From the NCBI RefSeq assembly GCF_900187965.1, contig NZ_FZNL01000022.1:54674-118673 (forward strand): DNA of 64,000 nt. The letters run 5' to 3'. Made by a program: the position numbers and the translations under genes. Each line of letters opens with the position of its first letter. Positions within the stretch are counted from its first letter, which is position 1. This stretch comes from Flavobacterium sp. ov086. GTDB lineage: Bacteria > Bacteroidota > Bacteroidia > Flavobacteriales > Flavobacteriaceae. Of this stretch, positions 34,075 through 42,299 are shown in pieces. A model generated the notes under the pieces. It was not told the DNA's origin and searched no databases. It saw nothing but the letters and a program-made list of their open reading frames with translations.

Positions 34075-34551
34075 ATGGAAACAGCTTATATCAATTCGCC
34101 TTTAGGAATCACCAAAATCGTTGGAGACGACGATGGCGTTTCTGTAATTTCTGTTTCAGATGTTGGAACAAATGAGATTTCACAGGAGATTCCAGATGTT
34201 TTGAAAGAAGCCGTTTTGCAGCTTCAGGAATATTTTGATAAAAAAAGAACCGATTTCAGCTTCAAACTAAACCCAAAAGGCACCGAATTTCAGCAGAAAG
34301 TATGGAAATCGCTGTTAGAAATTCCATACGGAAAAACGATAAGCTACATGGACCAGACTAAAAAACTGGGTGATATAAAAGCTATTCGCGCTGTTGCATC
34401 AGCAAATGGTAAAAATCCGTTATGGATTGTAGTTCCTTGTCATCGTGTGATTGGCACAAATGGATCTTTAACCGGTTATGCCGGAGGTTTGCCACGCAAA
34501 AAATGGCTGCTTGAACATGAGAACCCAACAACACAACAAAGTTTGTTTTAG
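34075..34551 (+). CDS. ogt: methylated-DNA-protein-cysteine S-methyltransferase
   Basis: A 158-residue direct-reversal DNA repair protein that moves alkyl groups from O6-methylguanine to its own cysteine. The acceptor is Cys122 in IVVPCHRVIGTNGSLTGYAGGLPRKKWLLEHE. FQQKVWKSLLEIPYGKTISY and the preceding recognition segment are typical. The frame is open from 34012, but the first 21 codons are repeat sequence, so ATG 34075 is taken. The length fits Ogt-type proteins with no Ada domain. Confidence 0.95.
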   Translation: METAYINSPLGITKIVGDDDGVSVISVSDVGTNEISQEIPDVLKEAVLQLQEYFDKKRTDFSFKLNPKGTEFQQKVWKSLLEIPYGKTISYMDQTKKLGDIKAIRAVASANGKNPLWIVVPCHRVIGTNGSLTGYAGGLPRKKWLLEHENPTTQQSLF

Positions 34552-34553
34552 TT

Positions 34554-34644
34554 TTTTTGCCACGAATTTCACTAATTAACACAAATTAAAATTAGTTACT
34601 AACAAACTAGGAATTAGCGAAAATTGGTGAAATTCGTGGCAAAA
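34554..34644. repeat. inverted repeat, TTGCCACGAATTTCAC type
   Basis: TTTTTTGCCACGAATTTCAC (34554-34573) and GTGAAATTCGTGGCAAAAG (34627-34645) are near-exact reverse complements around an AT-rich loop. The word ATTCGTGGCAAAAA recurs at 34736-34748 and in 17550-17670. The palindrome is long enough to work as a terminator but also matches a dispersed family. Confidence 0.65.
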
Positions 34645-34750
34645 GATCCTTGTCTTTAATTTATAAGTTATTTCTTATTTTAAAATGAATTTGTGTACAT
34701 TTATCTACACAAAGAATTAGTGTTAATTCATGCAATTCGTGGCAAAAATT

Positions 34751-35464
34751 ATGATTGAAAAAATAAACCTCAACAACATTTTGTTTCTGGATATAGAAAC
34801 CGTTCCTGAAGAAGAGAATTTTAATTCACTTGATGCGGAAATGCAATCGCTTTGGGATCATAAAACGCAATATCAAAGAAAAGACGATTTTACACCGGAA
34901 GAATTTTACGATCGTGCCGGAATTTGGGCCGAATTCGGAAAAATCATCTGCATTTCTGTTGGATATTTCACGATTAAAGGCGATGTCAGAAATTTTCGTG
35001 TAACATCGTTCTTTGGCGATGAAAAGAAGATTCTTCGTGACTTCAATAATTTACTGAACAATCACTTCAATCAGCCTCAACATCTTTTATGCGGACATAA
35101 CGCAAAGGAATTTGATATTCCGTTTATCGCCAGAAGAATGATCATTAACCAAATTGCAATTCCGGACAAACTGAATTTATTTGGAAAAAAACCTTGGGAA
35201 ATTGCACATTTGGATACTTTAGAATTATGGAAGTTTGGCGATTATAAACACTTTACGTCTTTAAAATTACTGACTAAGATTCTCGGAGTTCCATCGCCAA
35301 AAGGCGATATCGACGGAAGTCAGGTTGGTCACGTGTATTATGTCGAAAAAGATATCGACCGAATTATAACGTATTGTGAAAAAGATACAATCGCCGTAGC
35401 GCAGGTTTTCCTTCGTTTACGTCGGGAAGATTTATTGATTGACGATGAAATTATTCATGTTTAA
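34751..35464 (+). CDS. PolB-like 3'-5' exonuclease
   Basis: A 237-residue protein with an RNase H-like exonuclease fold. The start at ATG 34751 avoids an in-frame ATG in the repeat at 34730. FLDIETVPEEE carries the first DxE acidic pair, LLCGHNAKEFDIPFIARRM the ExoII-type Asp, and YCEKDTIAVAQVFLRL the ExoIII Asp with preceding residues. This matches the predicted PolB-like 3'-5' exonuclease family (DNA_pol_B_exo2). Proofreading or DNA repair is likely. It stands among other repair genes. Confidence 0.85.
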   Translation: MIEKINLNNILFLDIETVPEEENFNSLDAEMQSLWDHKTQYQRKDDFTPEEFYDRAGIWAEFGKIICISVGYFTIKGDVRNFRVTSFFGDEKKILRDFNNLLNNHFNQPQHLLCGHNAKEFDIPFIARRMIINQIAIPDKLNLFGKKPWEIAHLDTLELWKFGDYKHFTSLKLLTKILGVPSPKGDIDGSQVGHVYYVEKDIDRIITYCEKDTIAVAQVFLRLRREDLLIDDEIIHV

Positions 35465-35618
35465 CTAGAGGTACAAAGGTTCACAGGTACTAAGGAACAA
35501 AGCTAAAATGAACTTATATCACTTATATGGTTTGATTTTTAGTTGCAAAGGTTCAAAATTACAGAGATACAAAGGTTCATGAACTTATATAACTTATATG
35601 GTTTAATTTTTTTAGAAA
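35465..35618. repeat. tandem copies of two intergenic repeat words
   Basis: AGAGGTACAAAGGTTCACAGG, AACTTATATCACTTATATGG (35511-35530), AAGGTTCAAAATTACAGAG and AACTTATATAACTTATATGG (35581-35600) lie in alternation. This is a two-fold copy of the composite repeat also seen at 31873 and 48782. No gene is visible. Confidence 0.65.
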
Positions 35619-36692
35619 ATGACACATCCGGAAATCTCACATTATAGACTGGCTTCGCAAAAGCTTTATAAAACAACTCCATGTTCACCACAAGAAATTG
35701 TACAGCATTTGGGCGCCATGCAAGCACAAGATTATGCGATGGCAAAATGGGCGATTGGTTCTCGTTGTGATTCTTCTGAAAAAGTAATTGAAGAGGCCAT
35801 AAATTCAGCCAAAATTATTAGAACTCATATTTTAAGACCAACCTGGCATTTTGTTGCTTCCGATGATATTTATTGGATGCTGGATCTTTCGGCACCACAG
35901 GTCAAACGATTTACTGCTTCGGCCGGTAAAAAATATGGTTATGATGAAAAGAAATTTAATCAGGTTAATACTAAAATCGAAAAACTACTAACAGGCAATA
36001 ATCATTTGACACGTGACGAAATCATGCAGGAACTCAACATCAAAAAAAGTTCAAGCGAAGATTTTTTGAGTGCGGCCATTATGATGAATGCCGAATTGGA
36101 TGGTTTGGTCTGTAATGGAAAAATGAAAGGAAAACAAATCACTTATGCCTTACTTGAAGAAAGAGTTTCTAAACCAAAATCCAAATTAACGAAAGAAGAA
36201 GCGCTTTCAAAATTAGCCAAACGATACTTCGAAAGCCACGGCCCTGCTACACTCACTGACTTTTCGTGGTGGTCAGGTTTTCCGCCAACTACATGCAAAT
36301 TAGCTATTAACGCAATAGAGTTGCAATTGAATTCTATTGAGATTGAAAACCAGAAGTATTGGTTTGGAAATGATATTTCTAAAGATTCTAACTTCCGCGA
36401 AAGCGTACATTTTCTTCCCGCTTTTGATGAGATCTTGATTTCGTATAAAACTCGAGAAGCTTCAATTTTATCAGAACATCAATCAAAAGCTTTTACCAAT
36501 AATGGAATCTTCAAACCGATTATTCTCGAAAACGGAAAAGTAATTGGAATCTGGAAAAGAACCATTAAAAAAGATCACGCTAAAATAGAAACGCAGTTTT
36601 TTCATGGAACCGAAAGTCATAAAAAAGCAATTCTGTTTGAAGGGATTAAAGCTTTTGAAAACTATCTCGAGACAAAAATTACTATCGAATAA
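35619..36692 (+). CDS. AlkZ-like winged-helix DNA glycosylase family protein
   Basis: A 357-residue protein of the HTH_42 winged-helix family. The N-terminal LGAMQAQDYAMAKWAIGSR contains the QxQ motif (Gln-Ala-Gln) that is catalytic in AlkZ/AlkX glycosylases, which act on bulky N-alkylated bases or interstrand crosslinks. THILRPTWHFVASDDIYWMLDL and WSGFPPTTCKLAINAI are further landmarks. Whether it is a true crosslink glycosylase is inference from the motif. The nearby ogt and exonuclease genes support a repair setting. Confidence 0.8.
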   Translation: MTHPEISHYRLASQKLYKTTPCSPQEIVQHLGAMQAQDYAMAKWAIGSRCDSSEKVIEEAINSAKIIRTHILRPTWHFVASDDIYWMLDLSAPQVKRFTASAGKKYGYDEKKFNQVNTKIEKLLTGNNHLTRDEIMQELNIKKSSSEDFLSAAIMMNAELDGLVCNGKMKGKQITYALLEERVSKPKSKLTKEEALSKLAKRYFESHGPATLTDFSWWSGFPPTTCKLAINAIELQLNSIEIENQKYWFGNDISKDSNFRESVHFLPAFDEILISYKTREASILSEHQSKAFTNNGIFKPIILENGKVIGIWKRTIKKDHAKIETQFFHGTESHKKAILFEGIKAFENYLETKITIE

Positions 36693-36804
36693 ATCCGTTT
36701 TTCGCGAAAACATTCCATTTTCTGATAAATTCTTCGGGTTTCATCGGCAAATTCTTTGTGCATTTTATTGCTAAATAATTACATTTACAAAAAAAAACAG
36801 CGCT

Positions 36805-38244
36805 ATGGTATTAAGTAGATTTTGGTTAACTATTTTTATTTCGTCGATTATCTTTGTTATAATCAGCTTGTTTACTGCCAATACTTATACCATTGATTAT
36901 GTTTTGAATGGAAAAAAAGACGATCCGATTCTGATTTCAGAAAAGTATGCGGAACAACTTCCCGCTTTTATCAAAGACAGCATCAAAAAAGCGCCGGATC
37001 AAACGATGATTATCAATCGTGATACGCTTAATCCCGATACAACGTATGTTTATAAAAACAAAACTGTAAAAATTTATAGCGGAGTTCAAAAATCAGATGG
37101 TTTATTACCAACCTGTAAAACGACTTTACTGGATTTAATTTTACCATTAATGGCGTATTTAGCCTTTTTCTGTGGATTGATGGAACTTTTAATCATTTCT
37201 GGAGTTTCCGGAAAATTAGCCAAAGCCTTGAGTCCGGTTTTTGTAAAAGTGTTTCCTAGTATCCCAAAAAATCATCCTTCAATATCGTATATGACCCTAA
37301 ACTTTGCCGCTAATTTCTTAGGATTAGATTCTGCTGCAACTCCGTTTGGTCTAAAAGCAATGGAAAGTTTACAAGAAATAAACCCCGATAAAGACAAAGC
37401 AAGTGATGCACAAATTATGTTTATGTGTCTTCATGCTTCAGGTTTAACTTTAATCGCAACTTCGATTATTGGATATCGCGCTGCAGCAAATGCAAGTAAC
37501 CCGGCAGATGTAATGCTTCCGTGTATTATAACTTCGTTTATTGGTACAATTGCAGCTTTTTTAATTGTTGGAATCAAACAAAAAATCAATTTCAAAAGTG
37601 CTTCACTTATTATTGCCTTAATGGTATTAATCGCCGCCATTGTTGGTTTGTTGATGTATGTAAACCATTTGGATTTAATTGGAAAAAATTATTTCACTTC
37701 TAATCTTTCGGGATTAATATTAATTGGAATTATTGTAGCTACGCTGATTTTCTCCTTCATACACGAAAAGAAATTTACCGATGCAAACACTACCGTTTTT
37801 GATGCTTTCGTAGTTGGAGCAAATAATGGAGTTAAAACAGGAGTTACCATTTTTCCTTATGTTTTAGGAATGTTAGTTGCTATTTCGCTATTCAGAAATA
37901 GTGGTTTGTTTGAAATCATTAGTGATGGTATTGCTTTTGTTTTCTCCAATATGGGTGTTAACAAACAAATCACCGATGCCTTACCCGTTGCAATGCTTAG
38001 ACCTTTTAGTTCGGCGGGATCACGAGGATTTTTGATTGACTCGATGAATACTTTTGGAGCAGATTCCTTAACGGGAAGATTGAGTAGTATTTTTCAATGC
38101 AGTGCAGAAAGTACTTTTTATGTAATCGCTGTTTACTTTGGTTCTGTTAATATTAAAAATACACGATACGCTTTAGGCACAATGCTTTTGGTGGATGTCA
38201 TTTGTGTAATTACAGCGATTTTTGTGGCGACGTGGTTTTTTTAA
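36805..38244 (+). CDS. SpmAB-like nucleoside-recognition membrane protein
   Basis: A 479-residue integral membrane protein. One N-terminal helix (residues 8-24) and a short periplasmic part precede two gate-type (nucleoside recognition, PF07670) repeats: the first around LDLILPLMAYLAFFCGLMELLIISGVSG, NFAANFLGLDSAATPFGLKAMESLQE; the second around GANNGVKTGVTIFPYVLGMLVAISLFRNSGLFE and PVAMLRPFSSAGSRGFLIDSM. This corresponds to a SpmA-SpmB fusion, widespread in non-sporulating Bacteroidota. The transported molecule is not known. It is followed by the palindrome cluster of the transposase. Confidence 0.87.
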   Translation: MVLSRFWLTIFISSIIFVIISLFTANTYTIDYVLNGKKDDPILISEKYAEQLPAFIKDSIKKAPDQTMIINRDTLNPDTTYVYKNKTVKIYSGVQKSDGLLPTCKTTLLDLILPLMAYLAFFCGLMELLIISGVSGKLAKALSPVFVKVFPSIPKNHPSISYMTLNFAANFLGLDSAATPFGLKAMESLQEINPDKDKASDAQIMFMCLHASGLTLIATSIIGYRAAANASNPADVMLPCIITSFIGTIAAFLIVGIKQKINFKSASLIIALMVLIAAIVGLLMYVNHLDLIGKNYFTSNLSGLILIGIIVATLIFSFIHEKKFTDANTTVFDAFVVGANNGVKTGVTIFPYVLGMLVAISLFRNSGLFEIISDGIAFVFSNMGVNKQITDALPVAMLRPFSSAGSRGFLIDSMNTFGADSLTGRLSSIFQCSAESTFYVIAVYFGSVNIKNTRYALGTMLLVDVICVITAIFVATWFF

Positions 38245-38272
38245 AAATATGATTGATATGCGTTACGTAAAA

Positions 38273-38401
38273 CCGGATTTCAATCCGGCCATTATATTGT
38301 TAAACTGGACTGAAGTCCAGCCCTACAATATATATTGAGCCTATGGCTCTTTTTAAGTTCCGGAGGAACGATTTATATTGTAAGGCCGGACTTCAGTCCG
38401 G
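38273..38401. repeat. left REP-like palindrome cluster
   Basis: In order: CCGGATTTCAATCCGG (38273-38288); CTGGACTGAAGTCCAG (38305-38320) with tail CCCTACAATATAT; GAGCC-TAT-GGCTC (38337-38349); GTTCC-GGA-GGAAC (38357-38369); and CCGGACTTCAGTCCGG (38386-38401) preceded by TATATTGTAAGG. The second and last units, with their tails, are inverted copies of each other, so the whole can fold as a BIME-like structure. The order recurs at 38962-39127. Confidence 0.85.
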
Positions 38402-38483
38402 TTTGGAATATATGAGTTAATAATTATTTTGTAAGAATATTTTGTATTATTGTAAGAATTTAAATCGTTTCAATAAATATAAA

Positions 38484-38945
38484 ATGTCAAATACATATCA
38501 TCAAGTTTACATTCAGGCCGTTTTTGCTGTAAAATATAGAGGAGCACTTATTAATAATGAATGCAAATCTAAAATACTAAGTGTAATTGGAAATTTAATA
38601 AATGAAACAGGTTGTAAAACCATCATAGTAAACGGAACAGAAGATCATGTTCATTGTCTTTTAGGCCTTAAACCGACCATTTCTATTTCAGAATTAATGA
38701 GAATTGTAAAAGGAAAGTCTTCTAGATTTATAAATGATCATCAATTGACAAAATGCAAATTTGAATGGCAGGAAGGTTACGGCGTTTTCTCTTATAGCAA
38801 ATCTCATATTGATGCCGTATATAAATACATTGCAAATCAAGAGGCGCACCATAAAAAACAAAATTTCAAAGATGAATATTCCTCTTTTTTAAATAAATAC
38901 AATGTTGATTTTGATAAAAGATGTGTTTTTGAAAATTTAATATAA
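38484..38945 (+). CDS. Y1 (HUH) transposase, RAYT/IS200-like
   Basis: A 153-residue single-domain Y1 transposase that cuts and joins single-stranded DNA. The start is ATG 38484 (MSNTYHQVYIQAVFAVKYRG). The HUH motif is His55-Val-His57 (NGTEDHVHCLL), and the catalytic tyrosine is most likely Tyr115 in AVYKYIANQEAHH. ISELMRIVKGKSSRFI and FEWQEGYGVFSYSKS are family signatures. No accessory TnpB or DNA partner is present. The gene is bracketed by matching REP-like palindrome clusters, which supports a REP-associated (RAYT) role more than a simple IS200 copy, but the distinction needs a tree. The gene is intact. Confidence 0.9.
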   Translation: MSNTYHQVYIQAVFAVKYRGALINNECKSKILSVIGNLINETGCKTIIVNGTEDHVHCLLGLKPTISISELMRIVKGKSSRFINDHQLTKCKFEWQEGYGVFSYSKSHIDAVYKYIANQEAHHKKQNFKDEYSSFLNKYNVDFDKRCVFENLI

Positions 38946-38961
38946 CCAATCTTTACATAAA

Positions 38962-39127
38962 CTGGACTAAAGTCCAGCCCTACAATATAAATCGTAGCCG
39001 ATGGCTTCTTTTTTTGAAGTTGAGGAAAAACATATTGTTTCTTAGATCAAATACAACACACGCTAAAAGCCAATTTTTCAAAGTTCCGAAGGAACAAATT
39101 ATTTTGTAGAGCTGGACTTCAGTCCAG
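38962..39127. repeat. right REP-like palindrome cluster
   Basis: CTGGACTAAAGTCCAG (38962-38977) with tail CCCTACAATATAA; AGCC-GAT-GGCT (38996-39006); GTTCC-GAA-GGAAC (39083-39095); CTGGACTTCAGTCCAG (39112-39127) preceded by TTTTGTAGAG. These match four of the five units on the left flank in the same order. About 70 bp of extra sequence lies between the second and third units. Confidence 0.85.
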
Positions 39128-39157
39128 TTTAAATTAGGAAAATAAATACCACCCAAA

Positions 39158-39886
39158 ATGAAAACACAAGCCCTTTTTATCTTATTTGTTTTAATTAGTT
39201 GTCAAAAACCAAAGTCAGTAGATCAGGCAATCGCCACAACCCCGAAACCGAAAACAGAAGCGATTGCACCAAAAGATAATTTCTTAAAAACAGATACAAT
39301 TTCTATTGCTGATTATGGCGAAACATCAGAGGAAAATTATATTCTGGCCCACCTTGTAGATCAGAAAGCGGATAAAGACAGTATTGTGACGGCAAAATAT
39401 CAGCTTGATTTTTATCAGAATAAAACCAAAACAACTACTTCAAAAATTACTATTAAAGGAATTGATAAAGGATCAGAATGGTCGGCTTTGTATGGATTAG
39501 GAACACAAAATGCCAAAAATTCTCCTTTTATACAAATTAGTTTTGGATATCCTGCTTGCGGTTATAATCAAAACCATTATTTATATTATTTAAAAAACAG
39601 TGATATACAATTGGTTTATGATTGGTATACGATGTCTGATAGCGGTTGGGGAAGTTGGGTAGAATTTGAAAATCCTGATGGAAAAGCAAATCCTGAATCA
39701 TTCTACTGCAAAACAGTTTCTTTTGAGCCTGATGATAATGATGAAAACATGGGAACCGCTACACATTCAGATTCAATTGTTTTTCGCTTAAGCGGAAATA
39801 GATACAAAAAGCAGCTTCTTTCGGCAAAAGACAAGACCTATTTCGAGAAAAAAATGAGTTTTGATGCCTTTCACAATCAAAAATAA
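39158..39886 (+). CDS. lipoprotein of unknown function
   Basis: A 242-residue lipoprotein. The signal ends in a lipobox around VLISC (Cys about residue 15). A linker rich in Pro/Lys/Ala follows, and from residue 45 on the protein is beta-rich. YGLGTQNAKNSPFIQISFGYPACGYNQNHYLYYLKNS and WGSWVEFENPDGKANPESFYC are the most conserved-looking stretches. No known domain is recognised. It begins 30 bp after the right palindrome cluster and precedes fumarase by 70 bp. Confidence 0.72.
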   Translation: MKTQALFILFVLISCQKPKSVDQAIATTPKPKTEAIAPKDNFLKTDTISIADYGETSEENYILAHLVDQKADKDSIVTAKYQLDFYQNKTKTTTSKITIKGIDKGSEWSALYGLGTQNAKNSPFIQISFGYPACGYNQNHYLYYLKNSDIQLVYDWYTMSDSGWGSWVEFENPDGKANPESFYCKTVSFEPDDNDENMGTATHSDSIVFRLSGNRYKKQLLSAKDKTYFEKKMSFDAFHNQK

Positions 39887-39934
39887 ACACTTAAAACTGT
39901 CCTTATTCAAATTCTTTCTTCGGTAAATAATTTC

Positions 39935-39942
39935 TAACTTTG
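39935..39942 (+). promoter_or_regulatory. fumarase -7 promoter box
   Basis: A perfect TAACTTTG lies 14 bp before the fumarase ATG, implying a very short leader. The -33 element is not clear. Confidence 0.55.
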
Positions 39943-39956
39943 TAAAAAACAAAGCA

Positions 39957-41561
39957 ATGATTGATTTTATATACCAAGACCCTTATCCTATTTTAAAGGA
40001 TGATACGCAATACCGCAAAATTACTTCTGATTTTGTAAAAGTAGAGCAATTTGGAGAACGCGAAGTTTTGACCGTTGATCCAAAAGGACTAGAATTATTG
40101 GCCGAAGAAGCCTTAACAGATGTTTCGTTCATGCTAAGAACGACACATTTACAAAAACTACGTAACATCCTTGACGATCCAGAAGCAACGGACAATGACC
40201 GTTTTGTTGCTTATAATTTACTTCAAAATGCATCTGTTGCTGCCGAAGGTCAGCTACCAAGCTGTCAGGACACCGGAACTGCGATTGTTATGGCAAAAAA
40301 AGGAGAAAGCATCTTTACAGGTGTTGATGATGCTGAATGGTTGAGCAGAGGAATTTTCAACACGTATCAAAAACGTAATTTACGTTACTCACAGATTGTT
40401 CCGATTTCGATGTTTGAAGAAAAGAATTCGGGTTCGAATCTTCCGGCGCAAATTGATATTTATGCTAAAAAAGGAACTTCTTATGAGTTTTTATTCATGG
40501 CAAAAGGCGGTGGATCTGCAAATAAAACATACTTATACCAACAAACAAAGTCTTTATTGAATGAAAAATCTATGGATGCTTTCGTTCGAGCAAAAATCAA
40601 AGATTTAGGAACTTCGGCTTGTCCACCATATCATTTAGCTTTAGTAATTGGAGGAACTTCTGCGGAAGCAAATCTAAGTGCAGTTAAAAAAGCTTCTGCA
40701 GGATATTACGACCACTTACCTACTTCTGGAAATATGGCTGGTCAGGCTTTTCGTGATATAGAATGGGAAACAAAAGTTCAGAAAATCTGTCAGGAAAGTG
40801 CGATTGGTGCTCAATTTGGAGGAAAATATTTCACGCATGACGTTCGTGTAATTCGTTTGCCGCGTCACGCAGCTTCTTGTCCAGTTGGATTAGGCGTTTC
40901 GTGTTCTGCTGATAGAAATATCAAAGGAAAAATTACTAAAGACGGAATCTTCGTTGAACAATTAGAAGTAAACCCAAAACAATTTTTACCGGAAACAGCG
41001 CCACATTTAGAAGCTCCTGTAGAAATTGATCTGAATATGCCAATGGCTGATATTTTGGCTAAATTGAGTCAATATCCCATTAAAACTCGCTTGAAATTAA
41101 ATGGAACTGTAATTGTTGCCCGTGATATTGCTCACGCAAAAATCATGGAACTATTGGAAGCCGGAAAACCAATGCCGGAATATTTTAAAAATCATCCAGT
41201 GTATTACGCTGGACCAGCAAAAACTCCGGAAGGAATGGCTTCTGGAAGTTTTGGACCAACAACCGCAGGACGTATGGACGTTTATGTTGATGAATTCCAG
41301 AAACATGGCGGTAGTATGATTATGCTTGCAAAAGGAAACCGTACGAAACAAGTTACAGATGCTTGTCATAAATATGGCGGATTCTACCTAGGTTCTATTG
41401 GTGGTCCTGCTGCAATTTTGGCTCAGGATAATATCCTAAAAGTTGAAGTTGTCGATTTTGAAGAATTAGGAATGGAAGCGGTTCGTAAAATTACCGTTAA
41501 AGACTTCCCTGCTTTTATCATCACAGATGATAAAGGAAATGATTTCTTTGAAAATCTTTAA
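39957..41561 (+). CDS. fumA: fumarate hydratase, class I
   Basis: A 534-residue class I fumarase, the oxygen-sensitive [4Fe-4S] enzyme of the TCA cycle that interconverts fumarate and malate. LPSCQDTGTAIVMAKKGE holds the first cluster cysteine, and IAKAKDLGTSACPPYHLALVIGGTS-like and PRHAASCPVGLGVSCSADRN carry the rest. The C-terminal domain (from about 365) has GPAKTPEGMASGSFGPTTAGRMD and KGNRTKQVTDACHKYGGFYLGSIGGPAAILA. It is single-chain and full length. It has its own promoter and terminator. Confidence 0.96.
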   Translation: MIDFIYQDPYPILKDDTQYRKITSDFVKVEQFGEREVLTVDPKGLELLAEEALTDVSFMLRTTHLQKLRNILDDPEATDNDRFVAYNLLQNASVAAEGQLPSCQDTGTAIVMAKKGESIFTGVDDAEWLSRGIFNTYQKRNLRYSQIVPISMFEEKNSGSNLPAQIDIYAKKGTSYEFLFMAKGGGSANKTYLYQQTKSLLNEKSMDAFVRAKIKDLGTSACPPYHLALVIGGTSAEANLSAVKKASAGYYDHLPTSGNMAGQAFRDIEWETKVQKICQESAIGAQFGGKYFTHDVRVIRLPRHAASCPVGLGVSCSADRNIKGKITKDGIFVEQLEVNPKQFLPETAPHLEAPVEIDLNMPMADILAKLSQYPIKTRLKLNGTVIVARDIAHAKIMELLEAGKPMPEYFKNHPVYYAGPAKTPEGMASGSFGPTTAGRMDVYVDEFQKHGGSMIMLAKGNRTKQVTDACHKYGGFYLGSIGGPAAILAQDNILKVEVVDFEELGMEAVRKITVKDFPAFIITDDKGNDFFENL

Positions 41562-41612
41562 TTCTTAGGTTCTGAGGTACTAAGTTACTGAGGTTCTAAG
41601 TTTTTTTAAATA

Positions 41613-41650
41613 TAAAAACCGCCCAAAAGGCGGTTTTGTTTTTTTTTTAT
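41613..41650. terminator. fumarase terminator
   Basis: The stem AAAACCGCC/GGCGGTTTT with loop CAAAA is followed by a T run. It lies between the converging fumarase and PAS genes, next to AGGTTCTGAGGTACTAAG-like repeat words (41564-41605). Confidence 0.92.
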
Positions 41651-41701
41651 ACTTTGTGCACTTTGTGTAAATCCTAGCGTACTTTGCGGTTAAATTTAAA
41701 A

Positions 41702-42199
41702 CTATGCGCTTAAATCTTTTTCGAAAGCTATAAAATGTGTCAATTTTCCTTTTACATTGAAAACTGGTGAAGCATTAATTTTACATTTATACATTCGGCC
41801 ATCTTTTTTATAGTTCTGAATTGTTTTTTCAAACGGAATCTGCAATTTAATTGCTTCTCTCATTTCTTCTACAGCAATTTTACAAGTCATTGGTCCCTGA
41901 AAGATTTTTGGTGTTTTTCCAAGAACTTCCTCTTCTTTATAACCTGTCATTCTTTTAATCCTATTTGACGCAAAAATAATTTTCAGGTCCAAATCTGTGA
42001 CTAACACAACTTCGTCCTGAATTCTGTCTTTAATATCAATATTAACGTCATTCCAGGCAAATTGATCCGAAATCTTTTTTACTTTCTTCAAATCAGTCAA
42101 AGCAGCCTTCAATTCTCTTAAATATTCACAATGAAATTCCCATGTCATAATTGGCAGTGAATTTCGATTAGAAGCTTCTTCAAATTTATTGGCTTTCAT
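41702..42199 (-). CDS. single PAS-domain protein
   Basis: A 165-residue cytoplasmic protein. A helical N-terminal part (residues 1-55) is followed by one PAS domain (about 60-160): VTDLDLKIIFASNRIKRMTGYKEEEVLGKTPKIFQGPMTCKIA and PFEKTIQNYKKDGRMYKCKINASPVFN. The segment GKTPKIFQG resembles the LOV loop, but the flavin-binding cysteine (GRNCRFLQG) is replaced, so it should not be photoactive as LOV. There is no output domain; it may act as a partner protein. Alone on its strand. Confidence 0.85.
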   Translation of the reverse strand: MKANKFEEASNRNSLPIMTWEFHCEYLRELKAALTDLKKVKKISDQFAWNDVNIDIKDRIQDEVVLVTDLDLKIIFASNRIKRMTGYKEEEVLGKTPKIFQGPMTCKIAVEEMREAIKLQIPFEKTIQNYKKDGRMYKCKINASPVFNVKGKLTHFIAFEKDLSA

Positions 42200-42299
42200 T
42201 ATAAATGATTGATGTTAATATAACGTCTCTCTCAAAGATAGAAAGAAAATTCGTCACAAAAGCATAAAATTTTATAATTTTAATAATACATTAATCAAA

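Noticed and set aside
41702..42199. PAS gene considered as a LOV photoreceptor
   Set aside because: The conserved Cys of GxNCRFLQ is missing, so photoadduct chemistry is not expected.
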